Assembly: GCA_016839385.1 (NCBI GenBank)
Contig: JAEOUK010000083.1
Coordinates: forward strand, 1 to 14,178
DNA: 14,178 nt
Direction of reading: 5' to 3'
Origin: Promethearchaeota archaeon
GTDB lineage: Archaea > Asgardarchaeota > Lokiarchaeia > Sigynarchaeales > MK-D1
Position numbers and translations under genes: made by a program
Part shown: positions 6,855 to 13,834 of the stretch, one piece after another
Layout: each line of letters starts with the position of its first letter
Numbering within the stretch: the first letter of the stretch is position 1
Notes under the pieces: model-generated
What the model saw: the letters and a program-made list of their open reading frames with translations, nothing else
Databases searched by the model: none
What the model was told of the DNA's origin: nothing

Positions 6855-9800
6855 CAAAGAGAGGTTTTTCTTCTTCAAAAATATCTATTACATCGAGTAA
6901 TTTCCATGTCCTATCAAAAATCGAGATATTTCCAATAGATTTTGCTTCAAGTAGTAAAGATAATAGTTTTACTGCAAACGTTTCTGAAACTACCTTTTCT
7001 GAAAAACCAATTTTATTCATGAAATCATTCAAATAAAGTTGAATATGGGACTCGTCTGTTTTATTTTTGAATAAGGATAATGCTCCCAATAGGACTAAAA
7101 CAGATGCGATTTCATAATCTCGTTTAGTTGTTTGTTTAATTGCAATATAGAAGTACTCTTTTGATGCATTTTCATAGTCCAGTTTTGAAACCATTTCAAG
7201 AACTTTCCGATATACCATTCTCCTCAAAGCGTTTCTTCTTCGGAACAACTCTTGGAATGTTTCACGTTCCTCGGAAGCTCTTTGGCTTAAGTTGGCTAAT
7301 TGTTGGTTTTGTAATACCGTAGATTGAGTCCTTTCACTTTTATCTGCAAAATCCTGTTGTTGCTTCTTTGTTCGGGTACTGGGGCTAAATAGACTGGAAA
7401 TAAGACCTTTTTCGCCAGCAAGTAAAGGAAGATGATCATAAAATGCTTCATAGATTATATCTGATTTAGTTTCATCGTGCAGTTGATGCGCTAATAATAA
7501 TTGGTCTAATAGAATTTTCTCTGCTTGATTTTGGATAATATCTTGAGGAATATTCACTTCCAATATTAACTTCTCCAATCGTCTTTTTGCTTCTTGAGAT
7601 TTACTAGCTTTCATTAAACATAAAACACCCATTACTAGATTTATTGAGTAGAAATCGCCATGGTTATTATCAATTAAAGTATTGATTTTATCGAAATATT
7701 CTATTGAAGCTTCTGTATAGCTTTGAGTTCGAATATATTCCAATGCATCACTCCAGTATTTCTTCTCTAAAAATCTCCTCTTTGAGATATTGGATTCTTT
7801 TCCATGCAATTTTTCAATGTTATTTCGAATTACTATGACGTTAAGACGCCCTTCCGGAGATATATCTTTACCCTCTCCTTCCTTAATCTCAGGTTCAGTT
7901 ATTGAGGATATTTTCACTAGTTGGTTCAATAAACCTTTCTCTTCTGAAAATAAAGCTAAATTCTCAAATAAACGAATTGCTTGAAGGTGAATTGATTGAT
8001 CCGGATAATCTATTAGCGTAATAATGAAATCAATTACTTGGGATACCAAACCATTTCCTTTTCTATATTTACTACGAATTGAGATTAGTTTTTCTTTGTC
8101 ATTTAACTTAAAAAGAATCATTGTGACAACTGCCAGATCAATTTCTGCCAAGTCAAACTTTCTTTGATTAAATAATGATTTTAGTCGTTCCTCATATTCT
8201 TTTAAAGCTGAATCATAATCGTTTTTCTGGATTGAATTAAGAAGTTCTTGATAATGAATTCTTTTAAGTCCTTGACGCTGACTTAGTGTATCTTGTTGAC
8301 GTAATAATTCTTCTTTAGCCATTTGTTTAAGACGAGAGAGTTTTTCAACCATAATGTGAATTCGTTCAGCTTCAAGTTTTTCAGCTTCCCTGTTTTTACT
8401 AATTTCACTCTCTATTTCTGAAATTCGTTTGTGAAATTTACCCCTACTTCTTGAGTTAGATGTTTTTTCATTTATTCGATTTGTTTCGCTAATATCCTTT
8501 AGTATTTCTTTTATCAAACCTTCATCTAATTTTTGATCAACTGTTTGTTCTTTAGTTAATCGTTTTCCTTTTAGTTTCTCTTCAATATTTTGAAGGTGTC
8601 TATCTGTTAATTCTTCTAGGACTTCATCATAATTCAAGGGATCTTTTTCAGAAAGTCTTTGATAAACCATATCAGCCTGTTTTAGAAGATCTAGTACATT
8701 TTTACTTTCTTCTATACCCTTGGATGAGTTCAATAATTTTTTGGCACGACTAATTTTGAATTTTACATGTAAACGTTCAATTATTTTTGTTTCCTCATAA
8801 AGAAGATGATTTCGATAAATTCGAGCAAAATTGTCTAAGATTTGATCAATTTTATCTAAAGATTCTTCGCTTTCTATTAACACTTCAATCTTATTCTGAA
8901 TTTTTCCAGTGCTTCGTTTAAGATAGTCTTCCCTCTCATCACTACGTAAATTCACCAATTCTTGAAGAAAAGGAAGGAACATGTTGGAATCTAAATATAC
9001 ACCAAGTAGATGGACCAATAAGGAATTATAAAAGTCTAAATGTCCTATATTTCTGAACCAATCAGCTCGTTTCTTAATTTCTGAAGTTGCTTCTAAGATT
9101 TTCTCCGCTTTTTTTAATTCTTCTATGTGTTTATAGAACTCGTTATTTGATTGTGTAAATATTTGGTTTTCTTTGTCTACATATGATTTTAATACAGAAA
9201 TGGCATTTGAAAATTGGGTGAATGCAGTATCTTTGAGTTTCTTTCGGTATTGTTCCTCACCTAATTGACGTAGTTCTGTTAATTCTTTTTGAATAGAATA
9301 CGATTGCACGTAGTTGATGAGTTTATCAACTATTGAAAATTGATTTTGCTCCAGAAATAAAATCGCAATACTTCGAATACTATGGTCCACATCCTGTCGT
9401 TCTAATGAAAATGTCTCCCAAATGTTGAATAACTCATCTAATGTTAGGTTTGCGGAATGTGGATCCTTATCTCCAATATATTGATTAATTAGAATTTTAA
9501 GAACAGTAACGATTTTTTCTCCCAAGATCTTTATTTCTTCGAATAATCCTAATCGTTGAAACTTATCGATGATCAAATACAACTGTCCTTTAACCATATC
9601 AAATTTCTTTGCTTCAATTAACCAGTCAACAGCTTGAGCTAGATTTGGGGTTAATTCTCTCAATAATTCCTTTTGCTCCTCAAAATCCAATTTTTCTAGT
9701 AATTGAAACGCATTCTGAAATTCGGTGGATATAATCCAAGTTGTAATAGCTAATTTCAGAGATTTATCTGCTAAATCTTCGTCGTTTAATTCGATTGAGG

Positions 9801-10638
9801 AATATAAATAGGCTTTTTCAAATTTTTCTGCAGCATTATGGAATCGTTTCATGTTATACAAGCGTGATCCTTGATGAAGCATGTTTTCTACATAAATCCG
9901 AATAAATCGCTCTGAAAATTTCTCACTAATTCCTCCCTGTAGAACGACTGAGGCTTTTAAATATTCTCCCGATTTGTAATATAACCAAGCAGCTTGTTCT
10001 GCATTTATGTAATAATCTTGTTTTTCAAATTTCTTTTTCATATTGGTTAGTATTTCTGTTAAGGTTCCAGCTTCCTCATATTTTTCCTCTAGTAATAGCT
10101 GATTGATTTTCTCCATGAAGAAAGGAATTCGCATCCATGTAGTTTCAACGTTGATTGGAATGTTTCCAGTGATCATTGCCTCTGAAAGACATTCCAGAAC
10201 TTCATAAAAAGTGTTTTTTGAATAAAGATCAAACACAAACGCTTCAATTAGATAATTTTCCCATATGTATTCCAAGAGAAAATTTGATGGGATTTGTATC
10301 AATCCACTACGGTTATAAAACACTATTATTATTGGGATAGTTCTTCCCATCTTCTGAATAATGTCAATAATCATCTCAAATAAATCAAAGGATTGGATAT
10401 CATTAGGATCTAAAAAATATAGGATTCCATCTGATGTTGGAATGATGCTATCAAAATCTATTGTCGAACTAAGCACAGCATCAATTTCAATGACTGACTG
10501 ATCTGTACCGACGTTAATGGTTTTATTCCATCGAGATATTTCATGATCTTGATATTGATGGCTTAATTTACCAGATTTAATCATCGGTAGACTCAGCTTA
10601 GAATCTCCTAATGTCAGTACTTTGAATATATATCTCAT
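6847..10638 (-). CDS. Giant protein: degenerate Ras-like GTPase domain fused to helical solenoid with threefold C-terminal repeat
   Basis: 1263 residues, not assignable to a named family. Residues 1-155 follow the Ras-like strand/helix order: YIFKVLTLGD (strand 1), SDGILYFLDPND (strand 4), IPIIIVFYNRSG (strand 5), IEAFVFDLYSKNTFYEVL (strand 6 and last helix). The nucleotide motifs are lost: the P-loop position reads GDSKLSLP without GK[ST], and NKxD reads NRSG, so this is probably a pseudo-GTPase. Residues about 170-690 are TPR-like helical hairpins (for example EEKYEEAGTLTEIL, KSGEYLKASVVL, RFHNAAEKFEKAYLY). Residues about 735-790 are a charged coiled coil. Residues 793-907, 958-1084 and 1139-1263 are three related helical repeats. 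No membrane segments are visible, so a cytoplasmic scaffold is likely. It starts at ATG 10638 with a well-placed TATA box. Domain order is seen; the scaffold or trafficking role is inferred. Confidence 0.9.
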   Translation of the reverse strand: MRYIFKVLTLGDSKLSLPMIKSGKLSHQYQDHEISRWNKTINVGTDQSVIEIDAVLSSTIDFDSIIPTSDGILYFLDPNDIQSFDLFEMIIDIIQKMGRTIPIIIVFYNRSGLIQIPSNFLLEYIWENYLIEAFVFDLYSKNTFYEVLECLSEAMITGNIPINVETTWMRIPFFMEKINQLLLEEKYEEAGTLTEILTNMKKKFEKQDYYINAEQAAWLYYKSGEYLKASVVLQGGISEKFSERFIRIYVENMLHQGSRLYNMKRFHNAAEKFEKAYLYSSIELNDEDLADKSLKLAITTWIISTEFQNAFQLLEKLDFEEQKELLRELTPNLAQAVDWLIEAKKFDMVKGQLYLIIDKFQRLGLFEEIKILGEKIVTVLKILINQYIGDKDPHSANLTLDELFNIWETFSLERQDVDHSIRSIAILFLEQNQFSIVDKLINYVQSYSIQKELTELRQLGEEQYRKKLKDTAFTQFSNAISVLKSYVDKENQIFTQSNNEFYKHIEELKKAEKILEATSEIKKRADWFRNIGHLDFYNSLLVHLLGVYLDSNMFLPFLQELVNLRSDEREDYLKRSTGKIQNKIEVLIESEESLDKIDQILDNFARIYRNHLLYEETKIIERLHVKFKISRAKKLLNSSKGIEESKNVLDLLKQADMVYQRLSEKDPLNYDEVLEELTDRHLQNIEEKLKGKRLTKEQTVDQKLDEGLIKEILKDISETNRINEKTSNSRSRGKFHKRISEIESEISKNREAEKLEAERIHIMVEKLSRLKQMAKEELLRQQDTLSQRQGLKRIHYQELLNSIQKNDYDSALKEYEERLKSLFNQRKFDLAEIDLAVVTMILFKLNDKEKLISIRSKYRKGNGLVSQVIDFIITLIDYPDQSIHLQAIRLFENLALFSEEKGLLNQLVKISSITEPEIKEGEGKDISPEGRLNVIVIRNNIEKLHGKESNISKRRFLEKKYWSDALEYIRTQSYTEASIEYFDKINTLIDNNHGDFYSINLVMGVLCLMKASKSQEAKRRLEKLILEVNIPQDIIQNQAEKILLDQLLLAHQLHDETKSDIIYEAFYDHLPLLAGEKGLISSLFSPSTRTKKQQQDFADKSERTQSTVLQNQQLANLSQRASEERETFQELFRRRNALRRMVYRKVLEMVSKLDYENASKEYFYIAIKQTTKRDYEIASVLVLLGALSLFKNKTDESHIQLYLNDFMNKIGFSEKVVSETFAVKLLSLLLEAKSIGNISIFDRTWKLLDVIDIFEEEKPLFEK
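6850..7227 (-). repeat. C-terminal protein repeat unit 3 (residues about 1138-1263)
   Basis: Third copy of a helical unit in the solenoid protein. It shares Y-x4-L, DYENASKEY, LGALSLFK and the closing EEEKPL with the equivalent positions of the other two copies. Confidence 0.65.
7387..7767 (-). repeat. C-terminal protein repeat unit 2 (residues about 958-1084)
   Basis: Second copy: YWSDALEYI, SYTEASIEY, MGVLCLMK, then LLDQLLLAHQL and GEKGLI. It is separated from unit 3 by a Gln/Arg/Ser-rich charged linker at residues about 1085-1137. Confidence 0.65.
7920..8262 (-). repeat. C-terminal protein repeat unit 1 (residues about 793-907)
   Basis: First copy: HYQELLNSI, DYDSALKEY, VTMILFK, and the terminal EEKGLL. 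It follows the charged coiled coil at residues about 735-790. Equivalent positions in successive copies are 166 and 181 residues apart. Confidence 0.65.
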
Positions 10639-10677
10639 GTTTTTGGACTCGCCTATCTTATACTAATGAACTAATTT

Positions 10678-10687
10678 GATTTTATAG
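10678..10687 (-). promoter_or_regulatory. TATA box of the giant solenoid gene
   Basis: The minus strand reads CTATAAAATC with an A-rich stretch (GAAAAAT) just upstream as a possible BRE. Its position, 40-49 bases before the ATG at 10638, predicts a leader of about 20 bases. Confidence 0.5.
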
Positions 10688-10746
10688 ATTTTTCGTTCCT
10701 TCATTAAATTTCTTGTGATGATCTTAATATCGGTGTGTATGCCTAA

Positions 10747-10793
10747 AAAACTTCCATGCATAAAAATTCGTTTCAGAACGAACATGAAGTTTT
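10747..10793. repeat. Two-tier inverted repeat upstream of the small-protein/regulator operon
   Basis: AAAACTTC-C-ATG (10747-10758) pairs with CATGAAGTTTT (10783-10793): 11 bp with one bulged C. Nested inside is a perfect 6-bp hairpin, TTCGTT (10767-10772) with AACGAA (10777-10782), loop TCAG. The unpaired left segment CATAAAAA (10759-10766) resembles a TATA box. The structure ends 28 bases before the ATG at 10822. It could be an operator flanking the promoter or an RNA stem in the leader; the sequence does not decide between these. Confidence 0.5.
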
Positions 10794-10821
10794 AAGTAGA
10801 TGAAAGGAAATAAACCAATAT

Positions 10822-11256
10822 ATGACTGAAAAAGTGTCTTCTGATATTGAAACTCTAGCTATTTTGATGAATATCGAAAAAAGTCTAAAATTCCCCGAGG
10901 AAGTAATTACTAAACTCCTCAAGAGAGGAGAGAACATCGTTGTAGTGATCCCAAAAGATGGGAAAAAAGTAGTGATGTTTCCTACTTCAGCAAACACCGG
11001 AATTTATACTCGCATTGATATTGAAAAAGGATCGCAATTGACTGATGCATTTTTCCCAGAATTACCAAAAGTATTGGGAAAATATCAATTAAAAACTCTA
11101 TTCACAACAGGAGTCTGTTTAAGCACCGAATATTGTTATTGGGAGGGTGTTTTCGAATATCGCGAGGGGATTTCAATAGATGAGTTACGATCTGATTTAG
11201 AAGCAATTAAAACCGTAGATTCAGTAAAGATGACAATTTTAGCTCCATTAATTTAG
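10822..11256 (+). CDS. Small protein of unknown function, possibly ACT-like
   Basis: A 144-residue protein I cannot assign. After a helical start, residues about 37-70 read as strands (NIVVVIPKDGKKVVMFPTS, GIYTRIDI). A distinctive cysteine-containing motif follows, KTLFTTGVCLSTEYCYWEG (about residues 93-111), and the end has an alpha-beta pattern (IDELRSDLEAIKTVDSVKMTILAPL) like ACT or other ferredoxin-like small-molecule-binding domains. Cys101 and Cys107 could bind metal or form a redox pair, though a C-x5-C spacing is not diagnostic. The ATG at 10822 is the earliest possible start, because TGA at 10801-10803 closes the frame. A purine-rich AAAGGA lies 13 bases upstream. Only 25 bases separate it from the downstream winged-helix regulator, so the two are probably cotranscribed and it may sense a ligand or assist that regulator (inference). 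Confidence 0.8.
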   Translation: MTEKVSSDIETLAILMNIEKSLKFPEEVITKLLKRGENIVVVIPKDGKKVVMFPTSANTGIYTRIDIEKGSQLTDAFFPELPKVLGKYQLKTLFTTGVCLSTEYCYWEGVFEYREGISIDELRSDLEAIKTVDSVKMTILAPLI

Positions 11257-11270
11257 CATCTTTCTGACTT

Positions 11271-11277
11271 GAGGGGG
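11271..11277 (+). promoter_or_regulatory. Shine-Dalgarno of the tandem winged-helix regulator
   Basis: GAGGGGG sits 4 bases before the ATG at 11282, a G-rich, tightly spaced ribosome-binding site. It supports that ATG and translation from a shared message with the preceding gene. Confidence 0.5.
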
Positions 11278-11281
11278 TTCC

Positions 11282-11956
11282 ATGCCAAAGAATAAAGAAA
11301 ATTTACTCTTATTACATCCCACTCGATGGTCTATATATAAGATCATATGTGAGAACCCAGGAACATATTTTTATAAATTGATGAGTGAGATCTCAAATTA
11401 TTCCGACAAGGCTTCCTCAGCGACAATCATCTATCATTTAAAAAAATTAAATGAAGAAAAATTACTAAGTACTGAAAAGGTTGATGGAAAACGGATTTAT
11501 TTCCCTACAGGGCTTCGGAACGCCGAAATTGAGCGAATTTTTATGCTGCTACAAAACGAGAATGCAAGAACGATTTTCCAGTATATAATTAATAATGATC
11601 GTCCATTCCAGAATGAGATCGCCCGTGAACTAAACGTTCATCATGATACGATTAATTACCACACTTCACACTTAGAAGATGCTGGGTTAATTAAAAAAGA
11701 GAAGGAAGGGAAATTCACTCGTTTTAGTATTGCGGAATTAGGAGAACAACTGATTAATGGTTCTTTGAATGTAATTACGGAACAGTATGTAAATTTCATT
11801 TTTGATAAATTATCCAGCTCGTGTCATTTCCCAGAAATAATAGAGAAAACTCAGACTCATCTAAAGATTCGAGTGGTATGTCCAGAAGAAGATGATATCG
11901 AATTAACAATTTCTCTCAATGATTTTCAAATCTCGCTCATTTCTGAATTTTTATGA
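11282..11956 (+). CDS. Tandem winged-helix transcriptional regulator (ArsR-like)
   Basis: A 224-residue probable DNA-binding regulator with two winged-helix domains. The first spans about residues 10-77 (HPTRWSIYKIICENPGTYFYKLM, recognition helix around SATIIYHLKKLNEEKLL, wing STEKVDGKRIYFP). The second spans about 90-152 (RTIFQYIINNDRPFQNEIARELNV, recognition helix HHDTINYHTSHLEDAGLI, wing KKEKEGKFTRFSI). This double-domain arrangement is common among archaeal ArsR/COG3398-type regulators. The C-terminal ~70 residues, with strands LKIRVVCP and IELTISL, may be an effector or dimerisation domain. It is the second gene of a likely two-gene operon with the small protein upstream. Its stop overlaps by 6 bases, tail to tail, with the convergent Tes-like gene. 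The target is unknown; the inverted repeat at 13701-13737 is one candidate. Confidence 0.9.
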   Translation: MPKNKENLLLLHPTRWSIYKIICENPGTYFYKLMSEISNYSDKASSATIIYHLKKLNEEKLLSTEKVDGKRIYFPTGLRNAEIERIFMLLQNENARTIFQYIINNDRPFQNEIARELNVHHDTINYHTSHLEDAGLIKKEKEGKFTRFSIAELGEQLINGSLNVITEQYVNFIFDKLSSSCHFPEIIEKTQTHLKIRVVCPEEDDIELTISLNDFQISLISEFL

Positions 11957-13669
11957 TAGATCTTTTACCAGCTTTTCAACCTCTACCTCATGTTGCTTTG
12001 GAGTTTTATCCAATTTTTTCTTGTGAGTTTTAGCCCATCTCTTTTCAATTCCTTCACGATGAAGAGTATTGAAGGAACAAAATGGAATCTCCAGAACATG
12101 ATTTTCATTGTCCGGATCTAATACTCCATAGTGAACTACGCATCTTTGAATTCGATCTATATCAAAATTATATGCATCTTGAAAATGCATGGATCCAATG
12201 AAGAGTAATCCATTCAACAACATATCCTTTGAGGTTCGAAGGGATGGATAAGCGAGGAGTTTCAGGATGTTAAGATAGAATTTATCATCTAAGATATTCT
12301 TCCAATCAAAATTTTTAACATATCTGACATTTCCTGAGATAAAATAAGCTTTCATCATGTTACGATATGCAATATCTGTAAGATCTTCTCCAAATTTAGC
12401 CAATGTATCTAAAATTTTGTTAACACCAAATTTTTCTGCAAACTCATGGATTGTGGAATATAATCCTGAATCCGTGAGTTTTGGAATTTCTCGATTTTCC
12501 ACCATTTCCCAGACTTCTCCTGCCCATTTTAGCATACCTTCTACATCGAGATACTCCCGTAAAGGTTTCCACCCCCCATCTGGTTGAATTTGGACTACTG
12601 TAGCAAATCCACAGCTATCATGCGCAGATATTGCCCATCCAGGGTTATCAGAAAACCAAGATAAAAGTTGGGTGAGCTTATTACTTGCACCTAAAGGATA
12701 GAAATCCTTGGGTTTTAACTCTCCTTCAGTAATCCGTTCAATTTCAGCCGTTAAATCACTATTTGTGTATCTTAATCGCCTAAGATCTTCCATTGTGACT
12801 CTTCCACAAAGAGAAACAGGTTGAAACACAATTCCACAAACAACATCATTGTTTTCTCGTGCAAATTTCAGAACGTTTTCTACTTCGTGGTCATTTTCTC
12901 CTCTACAAATCGTCATTACCAACTGAACTCCAGTGATACCGACCTCACGGCAATTCTCAATCACTTTCTGTTTAACTTTGCTCAGATCATGACCACGAAT
13001 TGCTTTGTACGTATTGGGTTCTATTCCATCAAAAGATAAATACAAAGCTATATCGGAATATGCTTCTTTGAGTTCTTGGCAAAATTCAATTGAATTCGCC
13101 ATTTTAATCCCATTTGTATTTAACAATATATGCTGAAATGGTAATTCAGCCGCTTTTTTTATAATTCGTACTATATCAGGATGGAGTGTAGGCTCTCCTC
13201 CACTGAATTGTGCAACAGGAGCAAAATATGGTCGTTGATTTACGAAGTGTTCCATGATACGTACAACTTCTTCGTAACTATATTCGACAATATGACCTGC
13301 ATGATTAGCATTTGCGTAACAAATTGGGCAATTAAGATTGCAGCGATTAGTTATATCCATTATCATTAAATTGGCTGCGGATTTGTGATGATCACATAAA
13401 CCACAATTCATCGGACATTCATGCTTTGCTTTTTCTAATTCAATGTTTGTGGGTGCAGTATCCATTCGAGAATGAAGAATGCTATCTACAAGAGAATGTT
13501 TCCATTCATATAATTCTGGGTCTTTAGATAGGATATCTTCGAAATCTCCGTGTTCTTTGCACGTCTTTCGCATTAGAACAAGTTTTCCGTCTTCAACAAT
13601 GCGTGCTTTGATATTCTTTTGACATTCGGGACATATTGAAATCGTATATCTAATGAGAGTTTCTGTCAA
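11951..13669 (-). CDS. tes: Radical SAM enzyme of the tetraether lipid synthase (Tes / MJ0619-like) family
   Basis: A 572-residue radical SAM protein. Tes joins the phytanyl chains of archaeal diether lipids by C-C coupling to form membrane-spanning tetraethers. The radical SAM cluster motif is C110-NLN-C114-PI-C117 within DITNRCNLNCPICYANA, with SAM-binding GGEP at 157-160. Family-specific extra cysteine sites are present: CPEC (13, 16) and C37 in KTCKEHG near the N-terminus, ECPMNCGLCDHH (85, 89, 92), C353 in SCGFATVVQ, and C510 and C531 in the C-terminal IGSMHFQDAYNFDIDRIQRC...PFCSFN block. VFQPVSLCGR and KDFYPL are also typical. The start is TTG at 13669: a TAA three codons upstream prevents extension, and a strong Shine-Dalgarno supports it. 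Several paralogues of this family exist in archaea, so Tes activity itself is less certain than the family. Confidence 0.88.
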   Translation of the reverse strand: MTETLIRYTISICPECQKNIKARIVEDGKLVLMRKTCKEHGDFEDILSKDPELYEWKHSLVDSILHSRMDTAPTNIELEKAKHECPMNCGLCDHHKSAANLMIMDITNRCNLNCPICYANANHAGHIVEYSYEEVVRIMEHFVNQRPYFAPVAQFSGGEPTLHPDIVRIIKKAAELPFQHILLNTNGIKMANSIEFCQELKEAYSDIALYLSFDGIEPNTYKAIRGHDLSKVKQKVIENCREVGITGVQLVMTICRGENDHEVENVLKFARENNDVVCGIVFQPVSLCGRVTMEDLRRLRYTNSDLTAEIERITEGELKPKDFYPLGASNKLTQLLSWFSDNPGWAISAHDSCGFATVVQIQPDGGWKPLREYLDVEGMLKWAGEVWEMVENREIPKLTDSGLYSTIHEFAEKFGVNKILDTLAKFGEDLTDIAYRNMMKAYFISGNVRYVKNFDWKNILDDKFYLNILKLLAYPSLRTSKDMLLNGLLFIGSMHFQDAYNFDIDRIQRCVVHYGVLDPDNENHVLEIPFCSFNTLHREGIEKRWAKTHKKKLDKTPKQHEVEVEKLVKDLS

Positions 13670-13680
13670 TCTGAGTTAGC

Positions 13681-13687
13681 TCCTCCT
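13681..13687 (-). promoter_or_regulatory. Strong Shine-Dalgarno of the Tes-like gene
   Basis: The minus strand reads AGGAGGA (within TAGGAGGAGC), a near-perfect anti-16S match 11 bases upstream of the TTG at 13669. It is the strongest ribosome-binding site seen in the window and decides the TTG start. Confidence 0.7.
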
Positions 13688-13700
13688 ACTACATGTTGAA

Positions 13701-13737
13701 TATTAGATTATTAAAAAATTATGTCTATAATCTAATA
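13701..13737. promoter_or_regulatory. Perfect 11-bp inverted repeat bracketing the likely TATA element of the Tes-like gene
   Basis: TATTAGATTAT (13701-13711) and ATAATCTAATA (13727-13737) are exact reverse complements with a 15-base spacer. On the minus strand the spacer contains AATTTTTTAAT, a plausible TATA-like element about 50 bases from the TTG start. Bound regulator would therefore sit on both sides of the TBP site. The repeat also lies about 100 bases upstream of the divergent gene at 13835, so it could affect both. The arms are seen; the operator role is inferred. Confidence 0.55.
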
Positions 13738-13834
13738 CTATTATTGATAGGATTTCGACTTCAAAATGCTATAATCTTAATCTTTTTGTTCTTTGGACAT
13801 ATCATTGAACTATTCCTTACTCTTGGTAAATACA

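Noticed and set aside
10773..10997. 74-residue minus-strand reading frame over the start of the small-protein gene
   Set aside because: It is antisense to the better supported 10822-11256 gene and Phe/Ser-rich, typical of a shadow frame.
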